This document shows, piece after piece, positions 5,259-13,219 of a stretch of 14,536 nucleotides of DNA; position 1 is the stretch's first letter; the number at the start of each line of letters is the position of its first letter. Where the stretch lies: assembly GCA_023423015.1 (NCBI GenBank), contig JAFAGE010000006.1:1-14536 (forward strand), in the 5' to 3' direction. Origin of the DNA: Bacteroidota bacterium. Its GTDB lineage: Bacteria > Bacteroidota > Bacteroidia > Chitinophagales > Chitinophagaceae. A model generated the notes under the pieces. It was not told where the DNA came from. It made no database searches and worked only from the letters and a program-made list of their open reading frames with translations. The position numbers were made by a program, and so were the translations under genes.

Positions 5259-7631
5259 TTATTCAGATCGCAAACCGTTAACGGGATTTGATAAAGATGC
5301 CCTGATTGCCTGTGTACTTACAGTGGCAAGCGCAATCACCACCGCAACCATTGCAGTCACCACGAATATCATCCAGCTGATGTTGATGCGATAATCATAA
5401 TCTTTTAACCAGGATTCCATAAGCCAGTAGGCAATTGGCGTTGCAATCAGGCAACCCGCCAGCACAAGCCACACGAACTCCTTCGAAAGCAGGGCCCACA
5501 ATTGGGTAACAGTCGCACCAAGCACTTTGCGTATTCCAATTTCCTTTGTTCTTCTTTCGGCCATGAATGCTGCCAATCCAAATAAACCAAGACAAGATAT
5601 CAGCACCGCGAGACAGGCAAATATTCCGGAGAGTTTTGCCACCTGTCTTTCCGTTTGAAATTTCTTGTGAAATTCCTCGTCGCTGAAACTAAACTCGAAA
5701 GGATACGCAGGATTGTATTTTTCGAAGATTGGCTGAATAAGTGCAATTGTTTTTTTCAGATCAGCGGATTCTTTCAATCGCAGATAAATGACATTTTCTG
5801 CATTACCCGGGCTTGCCATTATTATAGTTGGAGTAACGGGTTTGAATGGGTCTTTAATCAGGATATCTTTCACAATACCAACGATGGTTAAGGGCTGTTC
5901 GCCAACTTTCATGGTTTTGCCTATGGGATCCTTATACCCAATCATTTTGAGCGCCGACTCGTTAAGGATAACAGCATTTGAATCTGTTTTTCGGTCGGGA
6001 GAGAAAGGGCGGCCCATTACAAATTCCAGCCCGGCAGTTTTCTCAAAATCCCATTCAGTCATGATCACATCAAGCACCTGCTGGGCATTGGGATCCTTGC
6101 CGGTCCAGGAGAAATCGCTCCAGCTGTTGTAAATGTTGGTAAGCGGGCTTGATACTTTTGCAACAGCTTCGAGTTGCCCGGTATTCAGCAGGTCCGATTT
6201 CAACGCAACAAAGTTTTTTACCAGGTCGCCGCTACTGCTTACGCTAATAAGGTTATTGGGATTGTACCCGAGCGACCTGTTTTGTGCATGCCTGATCTGC
6301 AGGAACACGATTGCCGTGCTGATAATGAGGCCCACGGAAATCGCAAATTGAGAAACCACCAGTACCTTCCTGAATACTACTGCACCTATTCCCTGTTTAA
6401 ACAATCCTTTCAGCACGCGTACAGGTGCAAACGATGAGAGATACAATGCAGGATAACTGCCTGCTATCACCCCGGTCAATAAGGCTACAGAAAACATCCC
6501 AAGCAATGTGTTTCTATCAAGGAAATCAATCGAAATATTTTCGAAACCCACATCTTTCAGCAATGGCAGCAGCAATGGAATAATCAGGAGCGCCAGGAAA
6601 AATGAAAGCAGCGCAGTGAGCATGGTTTCTGCCATGAATTGTATGATAAGCTGCCTGCGTGTAGAACCAATTGCTTTTCGTATTCCGACTTCACGCGCAC
6701 GTTTTTCCGATCGTGCAGTAGCCAGGTTCATGAAGTTGATACAGGCGATCAGCAACACAAATATTCCAACAATTCCAAACAGGCGAACATAATTTTTACG
6801 GCCCCCCGTTGGCTGCCAGTTCTTAAAATCTTCTTCAAGATGCCATTTGGATAATGGATGAAGGAAGAGATACAGGTCTTTTAAATTTTTGTCTTTATCA
6901 ATGTTCAGTGTTCTGATCTTCTTCGAGAAATCATCCATCGAAACGCCTTCTTTCAACTCCACCAAATTCATGTGAAAGTTATTGCCCCAGTTACTTTTAT
7001 TCTCCTGGAAAAAGGGAATGGTATTCATCAGGTATTCAAAAGCCCCCAGGAAGTCGAACACCAGCGTTGAGTTCTTAGGTACGTCTTTCATAACCGCCGA
7101 AACTTTCACATCAAAGTCGTTGTTCATCTTTATCGTTTTTCCCAGGGGATCTTCTGTACCGAACAACGCAGTGGCCATCGACTCGCTGATCACTATTGAT
7201 TTTGGATCAGTAAGTGCAGTTTTCTTGTCGCCTTTGACGATGGGAAATGAAAACATGTCCAGGAACGCGGGATCAGCATACATGCCTGTTCTTACGAGTT
7301 TTTTGTCGCCTACTGATACACTGTATTGATTATACCAGCTGACGCGTGTGTTTCGCATCACTTCAGGGTAGGCAGAATTCAACTCATAATACAGCGGAAG
7401 CGGTGTTGCATTCTGAGTATTTTTCTCATTGTTGAAAAGAGTGTGTTTTAGAACAATGGCTATCCTGTCTTTCTTTTCATGGAACTGATCGAAACTTGTT
7501 TCAAACCGGATCCACATTCCGATTAGAATGGCGAAAGCCATACCGATGGCCAGGCCAAAAATGTTAATGAATGACAATCCCTTGTTGCGGTTAAGTAGTC
7601 GCCAGGCGACTTTGAGATGATTGCTTAACAT
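5259..7631 (-). CDS. MacB/FtsX-type ABC transporter permease with two MacB periplasmic domains
   Basis: A 790-residue permease of the large type common in Bacteroidota. The layout is a duplicated unit: first membrane helix at 20-42, periplasmic MacB-PCD domain at about 45-270, FtsX helices at about 284-304, 333-357 and 378-398, then a second unit with a helix at 423-445, a periplasmic domain at about 450-660 and FtsX helices at about 666-688, 716-738 and 752-772. The paired cytoplasmic motifs RAREVGIRKAIGSTRRQL (311-328) and RRTKEIGIRKVLGATVTQL (693-711) and the C-terminal NPVNGLRSE are family hallmarks. Such proteins couple a separate ATPase to mechanical work across the inner membrane, often for lipoprotein, peptide or drug export. 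No ATPase partner gene lies next to it here. The ATG at 7631 is the natural start, with MLSNHLKVAWRLLNRNKG typical of the family. The substrate is unknown. Confidence 0.93.
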   Translation of the reverse strand: MLSNHLKVAWRLLNRNKGLSFINIFGLAIGMAFAILIGMWIRFETSFDQFHEKKDRIAIVLKHTLFNNEKNTQNATPLPLYYELNSAYPEVMRNTRVSWYNQYSVSVGDKKLVRTGMYADPAFLDMFSFPIVKGDKKTALTDPKSIVISESMATALFGTEDPLGKTIKMNNDFDVKVSAVMKDVPKNSTLVFDFLGAFEYLMNTIPFFQENKSNWGNNFHMNLVELKEGVSMDDFSKKIRTLNIDKDKNLKDLYLFLHPLSKWHLEEDFKNWQPTGGRKNYVRLFGIVGIFVLLIACINFMNLATARSEKRAREVGIRKAIGSTRRQLIIQFMAETMLTALLSFFLALLIIPLLLPLLKDVGFENISIDFLDRNTLLGMFSVALLTGVIAGSYPALYLSSFAPVRVLKGLFKQGIGAVVFRKVLVVSQFAISVGLIISTAIVFLQIRHAQNRSLGYNPNNLISVSSSGDLVKNFVALKSDLLNTGQLEAVAKVSSPLTNIYNSWSDFSWTGKDPNAQQVLDVIMTEWDFEKTAGLEFVMGRPFSPDRKTDSNAVILNESALKMIGYKDPIGKTMKVGEQPLTIVGIVKDILIKDPFKPVTPTIIMASPGNAENVIYLRLKESADLKKTIALIQPIFEKYNPAYPFEFSFSDEEFHKKFQTERQVAKLSGIFACLAVLISCLGLFGLAAFMAERRTKEIGIRKVLGATVTQLWALLSKEFVWLVLAGCLIATPIAYWLMESWLKDYDYRINISWMIFVVTAMVAVVIALATVSTQAIRASLSNPVNGLRSE

Positions 7632-7757
7632 GCGGCGTTGTTGTGAACATACGAGTATCTAATGAAAGACCAGAAATGTTAAGCATTGTTTTTCAGTGTA
7701 AAAAGAAGATGAGCGTGACGAACAGATGTCCGGTATCGATACAAAGGTGTTCGCCCG

Positions 7758-8303
7758 TCATCGGTTCAGCCGGGCAAGTACATACTGCCTGTAATGTGTT
7801 TCAGCAAAGTATCCGCTAACAAGATAGTCCCTCGCTGTGCAGAATTCCGGGTCGCCATCGTACATCGCGAGGCTGGACGGGACGGGTCCTGACAGGTTTT
7901 TACGAAGAAAGTACTGTTCGTCGAACTGGCTCTTTCCGTTTTTCAGGTAATCGATAAAAGTGGAATGTTTTTCGGTAAAATGTTCGTAGCGTTTCAGCTG
8001 CGAGTGCCAGAACGCTGCCTCCTCCTGTTTATCACCAGGAATGATGGTGAGCGATTCATAAAGAATGCTGTAATAAGCGAGGCGCCCCGTGAACTGGCAC
8101 TTTATGTTTTTAAAGAAGTCGATCTCATCTTCCATGTTAGGGAAGGGATGCTGCCAACATTCGCTTTTAACCTCTTTCCAGTGCTTCATGGTTATCATAT
8201 AAGCAGCACCGGCCATCAGGACTTCGGGGGTTTTGCGTTGCCAGCAATCCAGGAGCTCGACCAACAGCCTGTTCAGTATAGGTCTGAATCGATGTTGGCT
8301 CAT
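7758..8303 (-). CDS. RteC-domain protein
   Basis: A 181-residue helical protein matching the RteC family, first described as a regulator on the Bacteroides conjugative transposon CTnDOT, where it switches on excision genes. Supporting stretches are EDEIDFFKNIKCQFTGRLAYY (58-78, typically E-FFK-x-K-P-F-x-Y), FIDYLKNGKSQFDEQYFLR (116-134, matching the usual FYxYYRSGxTYLDExYF) and a C-terminal TARDYLVSGYFAE. I use the ATG at 8303, since family members have about 45-60 residues before the FFK motif; a TTG at 8384 would extend it by 27 residues and looks less likely. No integrase, rteA/rteB pair, mobilisation gene or excisionase is nearby, so this is a chromosomal stand-alone copy. Its target genes are unknown. 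It is tandem with the permease and the 98-residue gene but separated by 126 and 197 bases. Confidence 0.75.
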   Translation of the reverse strand: MSQHRFRPILNRLLVELLDCWQRKTPEVLMAGAAYMITMKHWKEVKSECWQHPFPNMEDEIDFFKNIKCQFTGRLAYYSILYESLTIIPGDKQEEAAFWHSQLKRYEHFTEKHSTFIDYLKNGKSQFDEQYFLRKNLSGPVPSSLAMYDGDPEFCTARDYLVSGYFAETHYRQYVLARLNR

Positions 8304-8500
8304 GATGGTCGGCCGCCAGCTTTTTAAAGCCAGGTGGTTTTGGTTAGCAATACATTTTTGTAAAGATTTGAAACAAACGCTCAAACTTTTCTGAATGTAA
8401 TGCAGCCGGAAAACAATTCTTTAGGTAGAAGAAGATGCAAAAAAGTATTCGGCAATTTGATTTGCTGGCAGCATCTTTTTCAACATCATGTTGTGAAGTA

Positions 8501-8797
8501 TCACGACATGCTCTGCAGAAGATTCGTCCATTGCATTTCGCGTTGCGAAAGATTGTCCATCACCATTTCTAAGAAACGCTGACGTGGGCGGGGAGCCATA
8601 GTCCTGCGCATACCTTCGCGAATAGAAAGAATTACCATCAGTTGGTCAACATGAGGTTTTTCTTCCTGTATCAGGTTTACCAGGAAATCAAATTCCCAGA
8701 TTTCTTCGGGTGAAAAACAGTTGGGGTCTTGTCCTTTAAGGGCCTTACGTTCGTTGTACGCTTCCCACGAGCCGGTTAATGTATTCACAGTTTGCAT
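8501..8797 (-). CDS. Uncharacterised 98-residue protein
   Basis: I do not recognise this protein. It is 98 residues, predicted largely helical, with no signal peptide or membrane segment, and rich in charged residues, Met, Gln and Trp (for example FSPEEIWEFDFLVNLIQEEK at 28-47 and RRTMAPRPRQRFLEMVMDNL at 64-83). It is judged real because it has an ATG preceded at a normal distance by a near-consensus Bacteroidota promoter, with a predicted leader of only about 15 bases, and because the amino-acid pattern is that of a compact soluble helical domain. A DNA-binding, adaptor or toxin/antitoxin role cannot be argued from sequence. It lies upstream of the RteC-domain gene on the same strand, 197 bases apart, so cotranscription is possible but not shown. 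Confidence 0.65.
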   Translation of the reverse strand: MQTVNTLTGSWEAYNERKALKGQDPNCFSPEEIWEFDFLVNLIQEEKPHVDQLMVILSIREGMRRTMAPRPRQRFLEMVMDNLSQREMQWTNLLQSMS

Positions 8798-8818
8798 AGG
8801 GTATCTTGAATCTTACGT

Positions 8819-8848
8819 CAAAGTTAGTTGCAGCAGCTTGCCCGCAAA
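8819..8848 (-). promoter_or_regulatory. Near-consensus Bacteroidota promoter for the 98-residue gene
   Basis: On the minus strand TTTG (8845-8848) is followed after 18 bases by TAACTTTG (8819-8826). This matches the Bacteroidota primary sigma factor pattern TTTG-N19-TAnnTTTG closely. The predicted transcript start is near 8812, about 15 bases before the ATG at 8797. It is the best promoter in the window. Confidence 0.7.
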
Positions 8849-8873
8849 GAGTGCGAATACCTGATTATGGAGT

Positions 8874-8889
8874 ACCGTATTTATACGGT
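8874..8889. promoter_or_regulatory. 16-bp palindrome (7-2-7) upstream of the 98-residue gene promoter
   Basis: ACCGTAT-TT-ATACGGT is a perfect 7-bp inverted repeat around two bases. It lies 26 bases upstream of the -33 element of the promoter at 8819-8848, the place expected for an activator site. The 7-2-7 spacing is like that bound by NarL/LuxR-type regulators, but the half-site itself is not one I can assign. It could also form a weak hairpin. Confidence 0.5.
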
Positions 8890-8893
8890 GGAG

Positions 8894-8935
8894 AAGTGAG
8901 AGGTGAGACGTGAGCGGTGTGCGGTGAAAGGTGGG
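8894..8935. repeat. Degenerate heptanucleotide tandem repeat, six units
   Basis: Six consecutive 7-bp units on the plus strand: AAGTGAG, AGGTGAG, ACGTGAG, CGGTGTG, CGGTGAA, AGGTGGG. The consensus is roughly (A/C)GGTGAG with GTG fixed at positions 3-5 of every unit. It lies between the GH9 stop codon (8987) and the palindrome at 8874-8889, outside any plausible gene. Degenerate heptamer arrays of this kind occur in intergenic DNA of some bacteria; a role here is unknown. Confidence 0.65.
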
Positions 8936-8946
8936 CCCTTCGCCCA
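8932..8946 (-). terminator. Short GC-rich hairpin after the GH9 gene
   Basis: TGGGC (8932-8936), loop CCTTC and GCCCA (8942-8946) form a 5-bp stem about 40 bases after the GH9 stop codon on the minus strand. No U-run follows on the minus strand, so it would be a poor intrinsic terminator. It partly overlaps the last unit of the heptamer repeat. Confidence 0.2.
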
Positions 8947-8986
8947 TTGCTCATCGCACTTGATCGTCCGTCCTCCGCCCTTCCAT

Positions 8987-10780
8987 TTACTTCTTCTTCG
9001 CCGGCATCTTTGTCATCGCTTCGAATTCTTTCGCGGCAAGAAGGTATATCAGCGATGCGGTTCCGTCCATAGTAGGTTCGTTGGTGCTGTAGTCGCCCAC
9101 ATCATCATGATAAACGGCGAGATCGCTTTGGAATGGTGCATATTCGTCCTCATTCATCAGCTCGAGGCCAAGCAGGCTGTTGAAGATGGAACCATACACC
9201 GGCCCATCAACCAGTCCGCCATCAATCGGGTATTTATACAGGTGGGTGAATGACGAATGTGGGTCAACCGGGGTGTCCCCGTTTGCGGGAAGTCCATACA
9301 CCATGCTCGTTCCCCAGGGGTTGGCACCAAATAGCCAGTCGAAGCAGGCCTGTTCTAGCTGTATGTATTTCTGGTCGCCAGTCAACCGGCGATACCAGTA
9401 GCATTGAATAGCAAAACTCGTGGTGAGATTATTGCTGCACCAGATAAACGGGATTGCACGGTAAAAAGCATTTCTGTTTGCTTTATTCCAAACCAGTTCA
9501 ATTCCTTTACGATAGTACCCGATCACAGAATCTTTTCTCTTATCGTGCAGCGTTTTTGCAAGTTCAAAATGACCTACGTTGATAAAAGGATACCACTGGT
9601 AATGCGCTGCCGTATCCTTTCCGAGCCAGGGTGTGAGCGGCTCTTCTGAAGCAAGGCGGAACGAAGAATCAAGATATTCCTGTTTATTCATCGCCTGTGC
9701 AATGGCTGCAAAGCCCAGCTCCATGTCGTCTTTCCAATTGTCTTCAGCATATATATAGGGCGACTTTACAGACGCCGTTTGCGCTACTCCGGGCTTTTCA
9801 ATTCCGATCCGGATCGACATATTTGCATGCTCAACCAGTGCATCGGAAAACGAGTTGTCCAGGTCCCTGAACATTTTGCTTCCTAGGGCGAAAGCTGCGG
9901 CAAACTTACCGGCAGTAGACGCAGCCCCATTTGCACGGTTCATAAACTTTCCACGCACCTGCGGCGTTCCGCTGCAGAAATAGACCGGCCTTTCATAACC
10001 TTTATTGTATTGCGAATCCATCTTCGGCAGGCGCATGCCTATATGGTCGCGATCATCCCCGAGTTGGTTGAATATCCATCCCGGTTTCGGTTGCATTTTC
10101 AACAACCATTTCAAACCCCATTGCGCTTCGTCCATTATATCGGCTACGCCATTAGCGCCATCAAGCCCGTTGGCAGCTTTCTCATCTCCAAACACCTTTC
10201 CGAAATCCCGGTAAGCTGCAAGCAGATGGTAAGTAGCGTTTGCCGAAGTAGTTGAATACTGGAGATAGTCGGTAGCATCGTGCCAACCTCCCACTACATC
10301 TATGTGTGTACTATCCGGTACAGGTGCGTATAATGTGTAGCCATCCTGCGTATGACAGGAATCTTTCAGAAAAGGATTAAAACCACTTCGTTGCTGGCGC
10401 ATATAACGCAGGCAGAAATCGGCAGTTTTGTTATAAACAGAGTCGTTGATTTCAAATGGCGGAGATATCACGCCCTGCGCGTTGATGAAATATTTTCCTG
10501 GTTTCTTGAATGCAGTAAAATCCAGCCGGTAAGTTTCAGCGAAAGGGCCATACGCACCAAATGGCCGCCCCGCTTTACCTGAATACACTTTTTTCCCGCT
10601 GGCAACGTCAAACAGGTCGAAATTGGTGACGGATTTCTTATCCTTCAAACAAAGGACCGGCACTTTCGGAGAATTGGTGGAATATCCCAGCTGGTTAATG
10701 CGAATCCATCCGTTTTCATGCTGGGCAAATGAAAACAGGCACGCTACGTGCAACAGGAGAATAAAACAGAATGTTCTCAT
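8987..10780 (-). CDS. Secreted glycoside hydrolase family 9 enzyme (CelD-type, N-terminal Ig-like domain)
   Basis: A 597-residue secreted glycanase. Residues 1-19 are a signal peptide (MRTFCFILLLHVACLFSFA, cleavage before Q20). Residues about 25-115 form the N-terminal immunoglobulin-like CelD_N domain (IRINQLGYSTNSPKVPVL), and about 120-585 the (alpha/alpha)6 GH9 barrel. The catalytic base pair D168 and D171 lies in GGWHDATDYLQY, and the acid E568 in VGDYSTNEPTMD. GH9 enzymes are inverting and cleave beta-1,4-glucans and related polymers. The segment that in classic endoglucanases ends in PHHR reads DPHSSFTH here (about 506-513), so substrate or mode may differ. I start at the ATG at 10780; the frame continues upstream to a TTG, but that would bury the signal peptide. 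It is divergent from the small membrane protein gene. No SusC/SusD pair lies nearby, so this is not a standard polysaccharide utilisation locus. Confidence 0.92.
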   Translation of the reverse strand: MRTFCFILLLHVACLFSFAQHENGWIRINQLGYSTNSPKVPVLCLKDKKSVTNFDLFDVASGKKVYSGKAGRPFGAYGPFAETYRLDFTAFKKPGKYFINAQGVISPPFEINDSVYNKTADFCLRYMRQQRSGFNPFLKDSCHTQDGYTLYAPVPDSTHIDVVGGWHDATDYLQYSTTSANATYHLLAAYRDFGKVFGDEKAANGLDGANGVADIMDEAQWGLKWLLKMQPKPGWIFNQLGDDRDHIGMRLPKMDSQYNKGYERPVYFCSGTPQVRGKFMNRANGAASTAGKFAAAFALGSKMFRDLDNSFSDALVEHANMSIRIGIEKPGVAQTASVKSPYIYAEDNWKDDMELGFAAIAQAMNKQEYLDSSFRLASEEPLTPWLGKDTAAHYQWYPFINVGHFELAKTLHDKRKDSVIGYYRKGIELVWNKANRNAFYRAIPFIWCSNNLTTSFAIQCYWYRRLTGDQKYIQLEQACFDWLFGANPWGTSMVYGLPANGDTPVDPHSSFTHLYKYPIDGGLVDGPVYGSIFNSLLGLELMNEDEYAPFQSDLAVYHDDVGDYSTNEPTMDGTASLIYLLAAKEFEAMTKMPAKKK

Positions 10781-10872
10781 AACAGGCTGGCATGCATTTT
10801 TTGAAAGATAAGGAAATGGCATGAAGGAGAAGGTCATGTTGTGCATACGCAAATTAAAAATTGATTTAACTG

Positions 10873-11310
10873 ATGAAAATCGTTGACGGATTAATCGGTG
10901 GACTCGCCGGCGCTCTTGGAGTCACAATAATTCATGAAATCACACGCAAACTCTATCCAGATGCGCCGCGCCTCGATTTACTCGGCGAACAGGCTACTTC
11001 GAAACTGATGAAAAAAGCAGCGGGTACGGCACCAACAGGGACTGCGCTGTATGGAACAGCAATGGCCGGCGACCTTATTGCCAACGCGCTTTACTATGGC
11101 CTTGCCGCGGCAAATACAAAACACCCTGTTCGAAGCGGAGCAACGCTCGGCATTACCGCCGGGCTTGGTGCACTCAAACTCCCTTCGAAAATGGGATTGG
11201 ACAAAAATCACGCAGCGGGTACGATTCAGCGAAAACTCATCACGGTTGCGCTGTACACCATTGGCGGAATTATCGCAGGTGCCACAGTTAAGTATTTTCG
11301 CGACAGATGA
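10873..11310 (+). CDS. Small glycine-rich integral membrane protein, function unknown
   Basis: A 145-residue protein with about four hydrophobic segments: residues 5-22 (DGLIGGLAGALGVTIIHE), 57-80 (TALYGTAMAGDLIANALYYGLAAA), 88-102 (SGATLGITAGLGALK) and 121-141 (LITVALYTIGGIIAGATVKYF). It is unusually rich in Gly and Ala inside the segments, suggesting tightly packed helices. The polar loop at 23-52 carries ITRKLYPDAPRLDLLGEQ, the most distinctive stretch. No catalytic or transport motif is recognised. It starts at an ATG 92 bases from the divergent GH9 gene and stops 7 bases before the convergent ABC exporter gene. Similar uncharacterised membrane proteins are common in Bacteroidota, but I cannot name a family with confidence. 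Confidence 0.7.
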   Translation: MKIVDGLIGGLAGALGVTIIHEITRKLYPDAPRLDLLGEQATSKLMKKAAGTAPTGTALYGTAMAGDLIANALYYGLAAANTKHPVRSGATLGITAGLGALKLPSKMGLDKNHAAGTIQRKLITVALYTIGGIIAGATVKYFRDR

Positions 11311-11317
11311 ACGTGAG

Positions 11318-13144
11318 TTAAATTAAGTCCTGGAAAGGAACTGATGATGATTCGCTGGCAAGCATGTCTTCGCGGCGTTCTCCGATCTGCTGCCTCCACA
11401 TGGCGAAGTATAATCCCTTCTTTTCGATCAGCTCCTGGTGCGTTCCCGTTTCTACAATCCGGCCACGTTCCAGAACATAAACCGTGTCGGCATGTAATAT
11501 CGTGCTCAGGCGGTGAGCGATGAGAATAGTGATCTGCTCACGCGCCGCAGAAATTTCCCGGATTGTATTGGTGATCTCCAATTCAGTTATCGAATCCAGC
11601 GCAGATGTAGCTTCGTCGAATACAAGTAAACGCGGCTGACGTAACAATGCACGTGCGATTGAAATACGCTGCTTTTCCCCTCCCGACAATTTCATACCTC
11701 CTTCTCCGAGTACAGTGTGAATGCCATTGGGACTTCGTTGCAGCAATGGTTCACACGAAGCTTTCTTCAAAACCGCCATCATTTCTTCGTCCGTTGCCTC
11801 AGGTTTCACAAAAAGCAGGTTATCCCGGATAGTGCCCGCGAAAAGTTGCGTGTCCTGCGTCACAAAACCTATCTGTCTTCTTAGTGCATTATATCGAATC
11901 TCCGTAGATGGTTGGTCGTTGAATAGGATGACCCCATTGTTTGGCCGGTACAACCCGACGAGCAATTTTACCAATGTACTTTTACCTGAACCGGAAGGAC
12001 CAACAAACGCGATAGTTTCTCCCGTTTGAACGGTAAATGACACTCCATCAATTGCCTTGATGTTTGCTGTTTTATGTTGAAAAACGACATTTGAAAAACT
12101 AAGGCGCTGTAATGCACCGATCTCAACGGCATTCTCCGGCCGGTGTTCAACAGGTTTGTGCATGAGTGTATCGAAGTTTTGAACCGATGCTTCCACTTCG
12201 CGGTATTGCAGAATGATATTTCCCATATCCTGCAGAGGTCCGAAGATTGACGTGGAAATAAATTGCATGGCAATCAATTCACCTGTAGAAAGCACATTGC
12301 GGAATATCAGCCATAGCAAAATGAATAAGATCGACTGCCGGAGAAGATTGAGTGTGGTACCCTGGAGAAATGAAAGTGTGCGAACTTTTTTCACCTTGAT
12401 CATCTCCAGGTCGAAGATCTTCCTTGTCTGCTCACGAAGCCGCCTGATCTCCGGAAATGTTAGTCCCAGGCTTTTCACCAGTTCGATGTTTCGTAAACTT
12501 TCAGTAATCACTCCGCTCATCTTATTGGTTTCACGGTTGATTGAGCGCTGAACGGTTTTGATTCTTTTAGATAACAGGCCGGTTAATGAACCCAGCACCA
12601 GGATACCTATAACGAAAACGGGTATCAGCATCCAGTTTTTAGTTACTGAATACCATATGAGAAAACCTACCCCCACCAGCGACGAAAAGAGTACGTTGAT
12701 AAATGAATTAATAAAGCGCTCCGTATCGGTTTTTACTTTTTGGAGAATCGACAATGTTTCGCCACTGCGGCTTTCTTCAAATTCCTGGAAATTTAACCGG
12801 AGCGTTTGTTTCAACCCGTCATTAAATATCTGCATACCAAAGCGCGCAACGGCCAATCGTGTGGTATATTCCTGGAACGCCCGGGCAACGCGGGCAGCCA
12901 GGGCGACAAGTACTGCGATAGCCAGCCAGTACAACACGCCGTTCACAAGTTCTTTCTCCGTGTGTGCTTCCCTGTTATTAGCATAGTCGTCGATGATTTT
13001 TCCGAAGATGATGGGATCTATAAGGGTAAGCAACTGGGCTGCGGTTGCCAGCAGCAGTGAAAAGAAGATCAGCTTGCGGTGTGGCCGCAGGTATGTCCAT
13101 AGGGTTCGCATTCCCCGTGATTTAACGGTGTTTTGCTTGTTCAT
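11318..13144 (-). CDS. ABC exporter half-transporter (membrane domain fused to ATPase)
   Basis: A 608-residue type I (MsbA-like) ABC exporter subunit. Residues about 25-325 form the six-helix membrane domain, and 345-585 the ATPase. The nucleotide-binding motifs are intact: Walker A GPSGSGKS (382-389), Q-loop Q430 in VTQDTQLF, signature LSGGEKQR (486-493), Walker B LLVFDE (506-511), D-loop SALD and H-loop H544. It is expected to work as a homodimer, or a heterodimer with a second half-transporter, exporting lipid, peptide or drug from the inner membrane. No peptidase domain, HlyD-like partner or second half-transporter lies in the window. The last 20 residues, after the ATPase core, form an acidic and Ser-rich tail (EDMLASESSSVPFQDLI). 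The ATG at 13144 is the only sensible start; it diverges from the cytochrome gene 75 bases away. The substrate cannot be predicted. Confidence 0.93.
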   Translation of the reverse strand: MNKQNTVKSRGMRTLWTYLRPHRKLIFFSLLLATAAQLLTLIDPIIFGKIIDDYANNREAHTEKELVNGVLYWLAIAVLVALAARVARAFQEYTTRLAVARFGMQIFNDGLKQTLRLNFQEFEESRSGETLSILQKVKTDTERFINSFINVLFSSLVGVGFLIWYSVTKNWMLIPVFVIGILVLGSLTGLLSKRIKTVQRSINRETNKMSGVITESLRNIELVKSLGLTFPEIRRLREQTRKIFDLEMIKVKKVRTLSFLQGTTLNLLRQSILFILLWLIFRNVLSTGELIAMQFISTSIFGPLQDMGNIILQYREVEASVQNFDTLMHKPVEHRPENAVEIGALQRLSFSNVVFQHKTANIKAIDGVSFTVQTGETIAFVGPSGSGKSTLVKLLVGLYRPNNGVILFNDQPSTEIRYNALRRQIGFVTQDTQLFAGTIRDNLLFVKPEATDEEMMAVLKKASCEPLLQRSPNGIHTVLGEGGMKLSGGEKQRISIARALLRQPRLLVFDEATSALDSITELEITNTIREISAAREQITILIAHRLSTILHADTVYVLERGRIVETGTHQELIEKKGLYFAMWRQQIGERREDMLASESSSVPFQDLI

Positions 13145-13219
13145 ACATTACGAATAACAGCATTATATAAAATTTGGTTAACTTACCGCCGAAAAAAAAC
13201 CACCCCTAAACACTGCTAT

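Noticed and set aside
7733..7742. GTATCGATAC 10-bp palindrome between the permease and RteC-domain genes
   Set aside because: Short palindromes of this length occur by chance, and it lies close after the RteC gene stop, far from the permease start.
10850..10857. TTAATTTG on the minus strand as a -7 element for the GH9 gene
   Set aside because: One mismatch to TAnnTTTG and no -33 TTTG at a suitable distance; too weak to annotate.
13168..13176. TAAAATTTG as a -7 element for the cytochrome c gene
   Set aside because: The spacer between TA and TTTG is three bases instead of two and no -33 element is visible.
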